Shown here in pieces: positions 1 through 11,656 of a stretch of DNA of 64,000 nt. The stretch's first letter is position 1. The number at the start of each line of letters is the position of its first letter. The position numbers were made by a program, and so were the translations under genes. The notes beneath the pieces were generated by a model. The model was not told the DNA's origin, made no database searches, and saw nothing but the letters and a program-made list of their open reading frames with translations. This DNA is from Sipunculus nudus. Taxonomy: Eukaryota > Annelida > Sipuncula > Golfingiida > Sipunculidae. The stretch covers positions 23,921,901 through 23,985,900 of the forward strand of contig CM049317.1 of the NCBI GenBank assembly GCA_026874595.1, read 5' to 3'.

Positions 1-892
1 ATTTGTTAGCCTAGCCGAGGGTATGAATATAGCTATGATCAATGGGGGGGGGGGGATAGTTAAAGGGTGTTTCTTCCTTATGACTGGCGTTACAACACGA
101 TTATAAATGCCTGCGTTTCGGGTGTTCTCGGCCAGAAACCAATCTTTTTCTGTCAGTGAGGGGCATATAAAACCCGTGCATATAAAAACATGAAATCCAG
201 AAGGCTAAATAATAACATATCATTCTTATTATATGGATACCTTTGTCCTCATTCAATCGACAGTGCAACAACAGGCCATGGACTTATCCATAAAAAAGAG
301 GTTTGTCTGAAAAAAATGAATCCTTTGGGTAAACGATGCGAAATGACAACCCTTGGAATGCCGTAATACTTGTTTATAAATATGAAGGGTCCGTTATTAT
401 GTTACACGATGGTTAATACGCTAACTTGATGTACACTGAAGGATGGGATACTCACTTATTCGGTCAATATTCCTAGGTTTGTTCGTGCATAAATGACTGG
501 ACATTTATGAATTTCCTTGATTCCTGAATTCGGACCATGGACCGTATCCACACCAAAATTATTAATTGATTTTTCCATGACCCTTTCTTGAAGTGCTCTT
601 AAATTTTCATGAGATTCTAAGTAAGACTGCGTCAGTCAAACACACACGTACAAACAGAAACACGCACACGGACAGGAATAAACACACACCCCTCCTGGAG
701 AAGGCAAAAATTAACTATATCCCCTTGATTTACATTGGAGACTCGATAAAATAGATTCGTTTTTGCTGCCCATATACCACAGTCAGGGGGTTCATTTGAA
801 TTTTCCTAAAGATTGGAAGATAATTTCTTTTATAAACATTGAACATTCGACAATTTAGTCACATATAGATTGCGTATATATTATTTCTAATT
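1..892. other. Non-coding stretch, no gene seen
   Basis: No open frame of convincing length or composition on either strand. It holds a run of about ten G near 45-55 and a CA-rich stretch near 640-690. I see no splice-flanked coding block and no recognisable element. Confidence 0.5.
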
Positions 893-922
893 GTATCCGC
901 CAAAACAGAGTTTTGCGGATAC
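893..922. repeat. Inverted repeat at the edge of the tandem-repeat element
   Basis: GTATCCGCCAAAAC, a short spacer, then GTTTTGCGGATAC: a near-perfect hairpin. GCGGATAC recurs at about 2660, just past the far end of the 280-bp array, and is followed by a second hairpin (GTAGTCG and CGACTAC arms). The two may mark the ends of one composite element of about 1.8 kb. That is inference. Confidence 0.5.
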
Positions 923-935
923 TATGTTTTCAGCT

Positions 936-984
936 GGCCGCCGCCGCCGCCGCCGACGCCGCCGCCGCCGCGGCCGCCGCCGCG
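936..984. repeat. (GCC)n trinucleotide tract
   Basis: An almost pure GCC/CCG run interrupted by GAC and GCGG, strongly GC-rich in an AT-rich neighbourhood. In one minus-strand frame it reads as a glycine run, but that is a by-product of the repeat and not a gene. Confidence 0.8.
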
Positions 985-1149
985 TAGGTGTCCGGAGAAC
1001 TCCTCCGTAACCGCTGGGCGGAATTTTCCGAAACCCGGGATTATGTTCGGGTCACATGTGAACTGCTGCGCCCCGATTTTGTTTTGACCTCTGACCTTTC
1101 CTTTGCGCTCTGCGTCCGTTTGTGCGTCTGTTTCCACACATAAACCCAC

Positions 1150-2640
1150 ATATCTCGGGAACCGTTTGACCGATCAGGAAATTTTTTTTGCACAAATGTA
1201 GCCCTCGGAGAGCTTTATAACATACACCAAAAATGGTGGCGCCACCTGCAACCATGTTTGCACAGTGTCCATCTGTTCGTCTGCCTTGGGTTAAAATCAC
1301 TCATATCTCTGCAGTGACTTGACTAATTCACCTGAAATTCGGCATGCGTAAACATCCTGGATAGCTTTTCTGATTTTATGACAGGTGGCGCCACCTTCAT
1401 TCACGTTTACGCTGCAGACATCCAAGCTCATATCTCGGGAACCGTTTGACCGATCAGGAAAATTCTTTTGCACAAATGTAGCCCTTGGAGAGCTTTATAA
1501 CATACACCAAAAATGGTGGCGCCACCTGCAACCATGTTTGCACAGTGTCCATTTGTTCGTCTGCCTTGGGTTAAAATCAGTCATATCTCTGCAGTGACTT
1601 GACTAATTCACCTGAAATTTGGCATGCGTATACATCCTGGATAGCTTTTCTGATTTTGTGACAGGTGGCGCCACCTACATTCACGTTTAAGCTGCAGACA
1701 TCCAAGCTCATAACTCGGAAACCGTTTGACGGATCAGGAAAATTCTTTTGCACAAATGTAGCCCTTAGAGAGCTTTATAACATACACCAAAAATGGTGGC
1801 GCAACCTGCAACCATGTTTGCACAGTGTCCATCTGTTTGTCTGCCTTGGGTTAAAATCACTCATATCTCTGCAGTGACTTGACTAATTCACCTGAAATTT
1901 GGCATGCGCATACATCCTGGATAGCTTTTCTGATTTTATGACAGGTGGCGCCACCTACATTCACGTTTACGCTGCAGACATCCAAGCTCATATCTCAGGA
2001 ACCGTTTGACCGATCAGGAAAATTTTTTTTGCACAAATGTAGCCCTTGGAGAGCTTTATAACATACACCGAAAATGGTGGCACCCCCTGCAACCATGTTT
2101 GCACAGTGTCCATCTGTTCGTCTGCCTTGGGTTAAAATTCGGCATGCTTATACATCCTGGATAGCTTTTCTGATTTTATGACAGGTGGCGCCACCTACAA
2201 TCAAGTTTACGCTGCAGACATCCAAGCTCATATCTAGGGAACCGTTTGACCGATTGGGCCAAAATTTTGCATGTGTATAAATCTCACATAGCTCTTTATC
2301 ATACGCAAAACTGGTGGCGCCACCTGCAGCCATGTTTGCACAGCTCCCATCTGTTTGTCTGCCATGGGATAAAATCACTCATATCTCGGCAGTGGTTTGA
2401 CATATCTGCCTAAAATTTTGCAAGTTTATACATCCTTGACAGCTCTCTTGATTTTATGACAGGTGGCGCCACCTGCATTCTAGTTTATGCAGCAGATATC
2501 CAAGCTCATATCTTGGGAACTGTTTGACCGATTGGGCCAAAGTTTTGCATGTGTATAGAGCTTTCTGGAAATTTTGGTAGGTAGCGCAACCTACATACAC
2601 AATTTGGCTGCAGACATCCATGCTAATATGCAACACTTCA
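1150..2640. repeat. Tandem array of ~280-bp units with GGTGGCGCCACC palindromes
   Basis: The landmark ACCGTTTGAC recurs at 1161, 1441, 1721 and 2001 (exactly 280 apart), then at 2241 (a unit shortened by about 40) and, diverged, near 2519. That makes about six copies. Each unit carries two sites of the 12-bp palindrome GGTGGCGCCACC about 150 bp apart, some mutated (near 1796 and 2077). Divergence grows towards the right end. Short open frames across the array repeat with the unit and are not genes. Confidence 0.9.
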
Positions 2641-2689
2641 CCCGTTCCACTCTGATTAAGGCGGATACAAGTAGTCGCTTGTCGACTAC

Positions 2690-3240
2690 CCGTATTCTAG
2701 TTTTGTATTGACATGTCAAGACAACCCGTTTATTAATTTTGCTCCTATATCTTGTCAATGCCACAGTGGGCTTATTATTTCACTGCTAAGATAGGTTAAT
2801 AAGAGATAACCTATCATGATTATTAATAACCTATCAGCAATATACCTTTGATATCAAACTGGTATTTAGTATGAATTCTGTAAAATAAAATAATGTGACG
2901 AATTTTTTAACTTTACATTTCCCACTTTCTGTTAACATCTGATGCTCCTAAACGGCCTATTGATCAGGTGGGATTGGAGCATATAAGTCTATTAAGAAAC
3001 CAATTTTCGGAAAGAGCAAGAAGCGCTGCGTAAACGGGAAAGGCAAGTTTTCAAATTAATCTACCGCTCGCGGACCATAACAGAGATAATTATGATTCTT
3101 ACGGCAATACATATAAAAACATATTCCAACTTCTTCCGTAACTGCCTCCGCTGAAGAACACGTTCTCGCCTCCACGCCTTTTTAAATTAAGACACCATTC
3201 AAATACATCTCATAAGGAAGTGTTGCGTAAATATGAAATA
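2690..3240. other. Non-coding stretch, no gene seen
   Basis: AT-rich sequence. AACCTATCA recurs around 2800-2840 as a short local repeat. Nothing else is recognised. Confidence 0.45.
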
Positions 3241-3656
3241 CTATGTGCCTCTGATTCCGTCCTCACATCCGGCCGTGATATGATAACCTTTATGATTGTT
3301 ATTTGATATCTTGTTGAGTTTTTTCCACATTTCTTGAACGCAACTATACTGTCCTTGGTTAAATCCAGTATGATTTTTCGGGTCTCTTGCGGTGTTTGCC
3401 AGTTTTGCCCATTTCTGCCTGATACGTGCCCTAAATGTCACCCTAGGCCAGCCAACCCTGGAATAAAAACTACTGTTTCGATGGTGTTCCCGCGTGATTT
3501 GGACGTGTACATCACAGTGCCATTCGTCATCATTGGTACTCCAAATAAGTAACCACACACGTTCACCCATACCAAAAGTTCTTCATTTCGAGGCAATCGC
3601 CATATTGTTCTCAAACTTTTTGTGAATACTAAACATTTTTTGGTCATTGGCGTCAA
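3241..3656 (-). pseudogene. Possible broken Myb/SANT-like DNA-binding gene (transposon relic)
   Basis: Two minus-strand frames together look like one Myb/SANT-like trihelix domain of the kind carried by PIF/Harbinger-type elements. Towards the 5' side one frame reads RNEELLVWVNVCGYLFG and TNGTV. After a shift near 3450-3550, the other reads IRQKWAKLANTARD and VQEMWKKLNKISNN. Both the spacing of tryptophans (QKW, EMW) and the alternation of charged and hydrophobic residues fit helix 2 and helix 3 of such domains. No start, no transposase partner and no terminal repeats were found nearby. The match is by pattern only; an unrelated decayed open frame is possible. Confidence 0.3.
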
Positions 3657-3659
3657 TTA

Positions 3660-4780
3660 ATCTACAAAGGTGGGTATGGCGTGGGCGGGCGGGCGATGCC
3701 CCGTCTGTGTGACACTTTTTTTTAAATACATTACAATTACGTTATAGGTTTAAGAAAACAAGATATTATCTTTCCAGTATAGAATAACGCAAGTTTAGAT
3801 ATAAAATATCTCTTAGTAAACACAGAAACAGAACAAAAGTCTCTGGTTTTGGTTATTTATACATATTTAAATATCATTCTCTGAAAATTAGGATGAATGA
3901 TCACAATGACCACCCCCTGTTATAAAGCCCCCATATTAACGCCCCTGGTCATGTAGCTATTCCGCTGTCAAATTTGACACGTAACCTTAGTAATGATACT
4001 GACCGGTTGACCGATTTATTTAACCAAATTTAACGTTTCATTAAAAAAATTCTGATTCAGTTTGACACAACAGACAGAAAGACATTTTTCAATTTTACTA
4101 TGGAAGCATTTTATCTGAACGATTACTAGTTAATTTAAGGCAGGAGTTCAATGTGTCGCCCATGACGGAAATTTGAACCAATCACCGCTTTTTGCTGTCG
4201 GTTCCTCCAAACCAAGACACTAAAAGTAGACGTATTTCAATCGTAACGGTTACAGATTAACTTCTCTTCAATATGGTCATAGTGATAGTCTACCCCCTTC
4301 TATCACCATGACAACTAGTAGGTTTTCTGCTTGATTTTATCTAAGTTTTCAAAATTCAAATCAATGTTTGATTCTGTAGAATGATATTCTGTTTTGAAAT
4401 TCTACTCTCCTTTTAAACAAATCTTTTTCTACGGTAGTTGAGTAAGACTCTTATGAGAAAAAGAAATGGTGAAATGACTTATAACAGAGCTGTTTCTTTA
4501 AATTGATATATCTTCAAATAAAACACAGTCATTTGAAGTTTTGCAACAAATAAATCATGTGACGCATTGATTCTATGGAGGGGATAATAAATACTTCGAA
4601 TACAGTACCGCCGTACTGCTCAAGTCTTGAAACACGTTTACCTTTTAATCTGCTCTTTTCTGCTTTGTTAACAAATTTTCAGATAACACCTTCCACAGCT
4701 TTACACTTTAAGGTCCCCTCGCTTTATTGCTGCTTTTTTTAATCAGTATTTCCTTGGCCCTTTAACACCATTTCTGACTC
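3660..4780. other. Non-coding stretch, no gene seen
   Basis: AT-rich, with stops in all frames at short intervals. A small GGGCGGGCGGGCGATGCCC block lies near 3684. No element is recognised. Confidence 0.45.
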
Positions 4781-4794
4781 AGTTTCAAGATTAA

Positions 4795-4925
4795 GACCAA
4801 CGGAAGCGGGTGTAGCGTGTTCAAAAATTGGAGCTGGATGCAAAATGCGATACCACGCTCTCATTGGTCTGATTACAATTTATTGCCCGGTGGCAGCCGT
4901 GTGGTGGGACCCAGAAATTCAGTCA
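4795..4925. mobile_element. MITE arm (palindromic family M, single arm)
   Basis: Carries the family hallmark: GAGCTGGATGC, then a GCGATACCACGCTCTCATTGG-like core and GTCTGATTACAA. It matches the right arm of the complete palindromic copy at 57225-57578 and is the reverse complement of the single arm at 25440-25590. Confidence 0.6.
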
Positions 4926-4959
4926 TTTGTTAGCGAAGGAGATAAAGAAAGACTGTAGT

Positions 4960-6180
4960 GTAAAACCGCTGTAAAGGGTTTCAGGTAATGTGCTCATGTG
5001 ATGCTCTCAATGATGATTGAAGCTTTATACTTTCTGTACTCACTGTAGGCGGTGGTTGCCCACTTTTTTATAGAGAGGTTTCTACTTAACCTCTTTTCTT
5101 TTGAGACAAAATCAGGCCAATTATTTAAACATGTGTTTCAAATAATAATCTATATGTCCTCATAGGTCGAGTAAACTTAACGCCATTTCGGCATTTTTAC
5201 TTCAGGTATAAAGTAAATATCGCAAAAACCTCAAGAAAGATAGAAGATCATAGGCACAGATAAAAGACAAAGAGAGATTTGATACGAGAGACAGAGAGAG
5301 TTGAATAAATCCATAAATTACGGAGGTTGACGATCTATGGTTTTCTTATATTTTATGATGAAATCAGGTTTACAATTTTTCGGAATTGGGCATGCAGCTA
5401 TATTACTTAAACAAGAAGCCCAATCCCAATATGATTTCGAATTTTAGTGAACAGTTACAATGGTAATATATATATATATATATATATATTATATTTAAGT
5501 TCAACATCCCTCATTTACTGGCTGTGAGCTTTCACTATCATCCTATTTTTCGGCATTTTACTTATAAAAAGATCAATATATTTCTGTCAGCTATTTTGAC
5601 GGGAGAAGGGAACAAACTACAACCTGCCCTCAACCCAGTCAGCCGCCCTCCCATTACTTCGCCGCTGTATGCTATACGTGTACTTGTGGTAAGCTATCAG
5701 ACAGGTATTCTTTCTGCCGCCATTGAAGCATGAGACTCTAAAATGAAACCAATAATTGCCTCCCCAATGTGATGAACGCCGGAGGTAGTATACCAACCCG
5801 TGTTTTTTTTTTGTGTCAGTCTCATACTTTTGATGTGTCTGTTTGTCATATATTATTGTGATTTTTTATGAATTACAAAGACATTCTTTTAAGAGTCGAT
5901 TACTAAACCGAGAAGCTGTAGCTAGTAAATGGCTTTTTCCGGCACTGGGATGAACAGATATCTCTTTCTTAGAATGGAGAAGAACAAAACACGCTATAGT
6001 GATCTAGTTTACTTCCAAAGTTTAACGGATTCTTTTTTTTTGGTATCATCCTAAACTTTCACAATATTTCCTTTAAATCCGCTTAAACAATTTGAGTGAA
6101 AGCTACTTAAACAAATAACACACGACGATAAAATATATCTTATATTGCATTCGCCAAGTTGACCAGCAAACATCATATAT
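4960..6180. other. Region upstream of the first peptide gene, no gene seen
   Basis: Contains a (TA)n tract at about 5465-5489 and otherwise unstructured AT-rich sequence. No convincing exon. A promoter for the plus-strand gene at 6324 should lie in its last few hundred bases, but I cannot place a TATA box or start site with confidence. Confidence 0.4.
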
Positions 6181-6188
6181 TGACTAAA

Positions 6189-6235
6189 ACATGGCAGCAT
6201 TTAAGGAGAGGTTGTCTAAAGTTACAGACGATACC
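6189..6235 (+). other. Possible 5' leader exon of the four-cysteine peptide gene
   Basis: The block ends in ACC|GTAAGC, a good donor, and a TTACAG|G acceptor follows at 6299. This would make a 64-bp intron with the leader resuming at 6300, 24 nt before the signal-peptide ATG. It also contains an ATG in frame with that start, but using it would bury the signal peptide behind 23 residues, so I read it as untranslated. The short intron is unusual for an animal of this type and the splice may not be real. Confidence 0.3.
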
Positions 6236-6323
6236 GTAAGCAACATGCAGTACAGAAACGTCGTGCCTCTATAGTACATGTTAACCCTTTGTATTACAGG
6301 TCACCAACATCAACCAATTAACC

Positions 6324-6463
6324 ATGAAGTCCTTACAAGTCGTATTCTGCAGCCTTGTGGCACTGCTGATTGTGACGTCATCGGTGGCCAAGCCTTCAAA
6401 GAGAGACTTCGGCCAAATTAGCAGCCTGGCAGAATGGAAATCTATTTGTAGCAACATATGCGG
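6324..6463 (+). CDS. Secreted four-cysteine peptide precursor, exon 1 (signal peptide and mature N-terminus)
   Basis: The frame opens with a classic signal peptide: MKS, then hydrophobic residues 5-18, then a small-residue end SSVA at 19-22. Next comes KPSKR (23-27), a dibasic processing site, and a mature start DFGQISSLAEWKSICSNIC. C42 and C46 are three residues apart after a tryptophan. The exon ends in a split glycine codon at GG|GTATGT, a good donor; reading past it gives an unconvincing 58-residue tail, so I end the exon here. I chose the ATG at 6324 because it directly begins the signal peptide. Seen: signal peptide, dibasic site, cysteines, donor. Inferred: a secreted neuropeptide-like or defence peptide. 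I cannot name the family. Confidence 0.6.
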
Positions 6464-8289
6464 GTATGTCCATCTTCCTTTCTGTTCTTTCTTAAAGGGA
6501 CATAATCAGGAGCAACAGAATGCATTTCTTTCACAATATGAGTTCAGTTTTTCCTTATACAAACATTTCCAAACAAAACCATCCCAGCACACCATTTATA
6601 GCTGTTTAACGTCTTGTCATGGTTCTTTGTGTGAATAAACACGATCCACGTGTGTCAGTTAAGATAAAAAAGCAGTATGACCGGAGGTCCGATTTTGTTC
6701 ATGTGCGACAGATCCCAAACTAGGTGTATTCCAAACATCAACATACATGGTTGTGAAATATCGGTACCTGAAAAAACGGAAACACAGGTGGCGTTCACGC
6801 TTTGTTTATATTGGCGCCAGTGATCGCCCCCGGTCAATTTTTTTTTAACACTATTACATTATACCAATATATCTCAAAGAGAAAACGCTATTTTACGTGT
6901 TAATTCAACCTGCATTGTACGTGATTGGGTCTCTAAAATAACAACTAGAAATCTGCATGCTAACCTATGCAAGCATCCGCCGTGTTGGGTGGTCCTCTTA
7001 GATGCTTGAGTTTGTTTTTCGGGGGAATGCCGAGGAAATCATGCTTGATTTAGATTAGATTATATGATCTACTTATGCCGGGTTCGTAGGGGATGGGATT
7101 CCTTTAGAAATGAAGTAAGTTTATGAAAGATTGTTCTTCGACATACTCTTCACGAAAGTTCCAAAATTATATATTTAATAATCCCTTATAATAAAAGGGA
7201 AACTAGGGGGAATGGCCCCCATTAGGATAAAATGTGCAATTGTGGCCGACGCTTTAACCAAAAAACGTACATTTTTAAGGTGGGGCTCCAGAGGAGTTGC
7301 GTAAGAACAAATGTGCCGCCGTCAATTACTATATAAAACTGTTAAGATTTGTTTCAATATTTATTAATTCTTTTTACTTTATATTTGGTGGCCATCGTTT
7401 CCATAACTGTGAGAAAACATAGGTCAAATTTATGGGAATCATTCCGTGATATATGTTGCAAGAATAGGTGCAGTGTATGGAATTCGATTGTGTTGAAGTA
7501 CTATTGTGAAGGTATGTTTGCGTGATCGGGATTGGCAGCGCCGTTACATATAGCACCAAAACAAGCTGCCGTATGCAGCCCAGAGAGTGGGTCCCCTTGG
7601 TTTGCTACATTGGTAGGTTTAACAGCTGTACCGCACTGATTTCCCACATGAACAAGTGTCCATACTGTACAGGGTACCGTTGATTAAAGCCAACGTACAT
7701 TTTAATATCGTAATTGAAAGACAGTTGAAACACATTGATCTAACGACCGTCCAACAACCTCCTTATGTCCTAATACTTGTACACTGATAGCATGTATATA
7801 GACAGACGGTGAATATCATATCCTTTGGTATGTCAGTTGCAGAGCGGATTTCTTGCTGTCATCTCAGTCTTGTGAAACTTCGAGCTCCAATATACATTTT
7901 GGTCAGCACACATACATATTAACATTGTCATTAACCACACATGAAAACTTTAAAAGTTGTCTCGATCGATTATTACTATGTTTTCTCTCACTGTTTTGCT
8001 GTTGCATTGTAACGTAGGGCTTGGTTCAAGCCACTCCTGCAACTGTTCTTCATTGTAGCAAATTAATACGGCAAACCAAATACATTTTAGATATATCATA
8101 ATCGGCAGCATAAGGAAAAATACAAAATCCTATTTCAGATTTCTGATTTAAGATTAGGAAAGTCCATCTATAGTTTTAATACATATTTCAAGGCATAATA
8201 TATGCGGAAACCTGTAGTCTTTCATTTTACTTCAACCATGCAATATTATACTTATGTTCCGGAGAAAAATATATCCACTCTCTTTTAAT

Positions 8290-8540
8290 AAGATAATCTC
8301 AAGCCGGATATAGGATAATCTCGTGCCGGCTATTAGAATATCTTATGCCGGTTAAAGACTAATATCATTTTACTTATAGAATTTTAGAATAACCTCATGC
8401 CGGTTAAAGGTTAACCCCATGCCGGCTATTGGATAATCCCATTCCGATAATAGAATGCTCTCATAAAGGTTACACGATAAAAGAATTATTAACTGCGGTT
8501 AATACGAAAATTTCGTGCTGGTTATCGGATAATCTCTTGT
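8290..8540. repeat. Degenerate ~22-bp minisatellite, block 1
   Basis: Irregular copies of a unit close to ATAATCTCGTGCCGGTTATA, varying as CTCATGCCGGTTAAAGG, CTTATGCCGGTTAAAG and CCCATGCCGGCTATTGG. The GCCGG core is the most constant part. Divergence is high, so the block is old. Confidence 0.7.
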
Positions 8541-9624
8541 TGAATTTTGGAGAATCTCAAGGGTTCTCAGCAGTCAGAGAACAATCTGGGAAATTATTAT
8601 TTGTTCAAGGTCAGGGTATAGTCCGGGAATTTCTTATGGCTATGGCGGTCGCAGTTGATTATCAGGTTGGAAGGGTTTGGCGGTTCTTGTCAAGTTGTCA
8701 CATGAGTGCAGATTTAATCTTGTTTTCTGAAAAGTTTGTATTCAGATACAGATGTTGAAGATGCAGAGCATGAATACACAGCATTTGCTGCCAATGGTAT
8801 TGATGGGCCAAACTGTTTCTTTAAAATTTTACTTTTAAATAACTAGTAAAATTCCTTAACAAGGACATTGGCCTACTCAAATTACTACAAAGGCAGTTCA
8901 CAGTGCAGTTACACTGGAAAATTTAAGCCACTTATTGTTATTTGTGATAAAACTGTATGTGATAAATGCTAGTGCATTAAAACTGTCTAAAATACTTTTT
9001 TTAAGTTTGTTGACATGTATAAGTATTATTATAAGTCTAAAAGATGTACCTATTGCAGTAACTTATAAGCTATTTAAGTTATCAAATTCATATTTTATAT
9101 ATGTTATGTATTTATGTAGCATACTCCTTGTGCCATTTTATTTAACAATAACATCAAGATCCTTTATGAAGCACAATTTCTGGTTACGTTTCCATTTAGA
9201 AAAGCTGAAAGTTGGTGACAATATAACATTCAGAATTAGGAATGTATTAGAAAATATGGTGCAATTACCCCCTTCCCTTCTTACCAGTGTCCAGATAAGT
9301 AAGATTGAGATAGCATTTACCACTCATTGCAGAATGTTAGCCAGGACATTCATTGACCCTGTAATTAACGTGTTGCTTTAGAATATATTTTTCATATATT
9401 TGTACTGAGAAACAGGATCTGATGTAAGGATTTTGTGTTACATTTTTTTTCTAGCAAAGGTTTGGTTGAGAGGCGCCCTAAAATAATGTTTTTCAGACTA
9501 AATATGAAATTTGCGTGTTGTAAATTAATGCTTGAAAACCAGATGAAAGTCACGGAATAGTTAGATAACAGTCAGGGAATATTTCTGAGTTGGCTGCTTG
9601 CAATTCTGACCTTGTGCTTGGCTA
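8541..9624. other. AT-rich segment between the two minisatellite blocks
   Basis: A 148-codon open frame runs through it (8935-9381), rich in Leu, Ile, Phe and Lys as expected of AT-rich DNA. It has no motif, no signal peptide I trust and no splice context. GTCAGGGAAT-like strings occur near both ends (about 8610-8630 and 9570-9582). It could be an insertion into, or the interior of, one repeat element. I do not call a gene. Confidence 0.35.
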
Positions 9625-9860
9625 TAGGATAATCTCGTGTCGGTCTTAGGATAACCAAGGACCGGTTATGGGGTAAAATACTCCCATGCCGCTTACAAGA
9701 TAACCCAGTACTGTTTAAAGGATAATCCAGTTTTGGATCATGTAAATAGATGCCGATTTACTACGGTTTATCAGAACATGACGTGCTTGTTATAGCGAAC
9801 CTTTTATTGGTTTTAGGCTTATCTCGCGCCGGTTATAGGGAGATCTCGTGCATTTTTAGG
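9625..9860. repeat. Degenerate ~22-bp minisatellite, block 2
   Basis: Same unit and orientation as the block at 8290-8540: GGATAATCTCGTGTCGG, AGGATAACCAAGGACCGG, CTTATCTCGCGCCGGTTATAGG and similar. More diverged than block 1. Confidence 0.65.
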
Positions 9861-11631
9861 ATTAGTCGATATAATAACGCCTTGCTTAACATAATGTAAT
9901 ATATTAAATGCATGTGAGAGGTCACTCCCTATCCGCATACTTTGAAACAAAGTGTACATATAACGTATATGATTCGTCAGAGTTTTCAATTTATACCCAT
10001 GTCATAAAATTTATACAAGTGACTGTTATTCCACACGACGTCACTTGCCCTTGGCGTATTTAAAACGCAGGCATATAAGGGAGAACTGCGTTCAAAATAA
10101 TAAGATATACATTTCTGAGGAACATATGAAGCATTTAAACTAGACAATCCCTTCTGGTAACCAAATTGCATGGATTCTAAAAAAATTGAAAGGTAAGTAG
10201 AACTCCAAGAAGAGATGCGAATCAGCAATACTGTTTGATACAGCTCATATAATACAAGCAGCAGAGTTACCCCACGAAAATAATAAACATCGTATGTTTT
10301 CCTACCAGAAACCCTCGGTATTACTACAACAATCCTCGGTTTTAATTATTTTGGAGTATACCCTCTTACCGCCATTATGGAAAACGAGTTATTAATATGC
10401 CTGGTAAAAATATGACTTTTAGGAAATTCGAATACTATATGATGGAAATATATTATTACTTATATTGGACTATTAAATATTTGCTATATATTATGGATAA
10501 AATAAGAATATTATACGTTCGTTTGAAATGCTTCAAATGCCGCATGATTTAAGCCATTCTAGGCTGGATTTGACTGTAGAGATTTTTCTGTTAGTAAATG
10601 CCTTATCAAGTTCACTGTGAAAGGTTTTAAGGTAGACTATTCTCTTAATATAAGTGACTCTTTTAAGTATTCTCTTATAACTCATGCGTTCATTGTCAAA
10701 TTTTGAACTTTGTAAAGGAGAGTACAGTTTTGAGAATTGATGTCGCCAGGCATCTAAAAGATCCAGTCGATTATGATTCCATCGTGAAGTATAGTTGGGT
10801 TGGTTGTGAGGATTTCCTGATGGTTCTGCACCCCTAAAAGTTATGTTCTCACGAAAAAAAATTGTAGTAGCCGTTTAAACAGGTGACGTCATACTGACCA
10901 TATATTATCTTGCAAATGCTGTTCTATATTATAGCTAGAGTTATCTCTCTATATGGTTTATGTGAGAATTTCCAGGGGAAGCGCAAAGAATTCAATGTGG
11001 CGAATAGATAATTGGCCTATAGTGTTATCCATGTACAGGACCCGCCATTTTGATAATCAGATTAACAGTAATGATGTTAAACGTGTTAATCTTATTTCTG
11101 TGATACAATCTTATAATCTCACAATTTCTCGCGCAGTGCCGTGTGTAAAATTAGGAGTAAACTTTTCTTGTAACCACACTCATCATTTAAACTGCAATTT
11201 TAGAGTCTAAATATATAAAGACTGGAGACACTCAGAAATATATGCTCTCAGCGAATAATGAGACGTGGCTTATGTTTCAGAGCACTACTTTGCTGCAAAA
11301 AAAACGGATCAGAGATCGAAAAACGCACAAGCACTAAAGACAAGAAAACATCAGAAATCACCTAATACACTATTCACTTAAATCCTGAAGCTTGTCTGTA
11401 AGCCTGACACTCGATAATGTGCTTAACGAGGTGTTTTCACTTCACCATATATTATCGGGGGGATTTTTATTTTTTCTCCCCCCAGTATTTTACACCTTCT
11501 CTTAGTGGTTTTATTGAAATATAGGTTTCTCGGTGACGGGTGGTGAAGCGAGTCTCACATCCTCATTGTGGCGTCCTCTGCCGGGCGTCTGCCTTTTCTT
11601 TGAATATCTTTTGATGACAAACAGCTTTCAG

Positions 11632-11656
11632 TCCCGGGCAATGCTACTGTGTCTAA
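11632..11656 (+). CDS. Secreted four-cysteine peptide precursor, exon 2 (C-terminus)
   Basis: After a CTTTCAG acceptor the 25 nt read, in the phase left by exon 1, G-P-G-Q-C-Y-C-V-stop. Joined on paper this gives 54 residues with cysteines at 42, 46, 51 and 53 (C-X3-C-X4-C-X-C), two possible disulfides. 140 + 25 nt is an exact multiple of three. The choice rests on phase, acceptor and completion of an even cysteine count, not on homology I could run. The intron is long and other acceptors exist, so this is plausible but unproven. No AATAAA was found close downstream. Confidence 0.4.

Larger units (their letters stand above)
6464..11631 (+). other. Proposed intron of the four-cysteine peptide gene
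   Basis: 5,168 bp from GTATGT to CTTTCAG. It holds two blocks of a degenerate GCCGGTTA minisatellite (8290-8540 and 9625-9860) around an AT-rich segment, and no second convincing exon. Plus-strand open frames at 8429-8758, 8935-9381 and 10953-11210 lack recognisable domains. Confidence 0.35.

Noticed and set aside
922-1300. Glycine-rich and cysteine-containing minus-strand frames
   Set aside because: Products of the (GCC)n tract and the first tandem unit; similar short frames recur in each 280-bp unit.
6464-6638. Unspliced C-terminal extension of the four-cysteine peptide (104 residues in all)
   Set aside because: A good GTATGT donor lies right after the second cysteine, and the read-through tail has AT-rich filler composition. 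I kept the spliced model, though the unspliced form is not excluded.
8290-8540. CRISPR-like array
   Set aside because: Units are degenerate with no constant spacer length, and the sequence is clearly eukaryotic.
8935-9381. 148-codon plus-strand open frame with several hydrophobic stretches
   Set aside because: Composition follows the AT-rich DNA; no motif, no splice context and it sits between minisatellite blocks.
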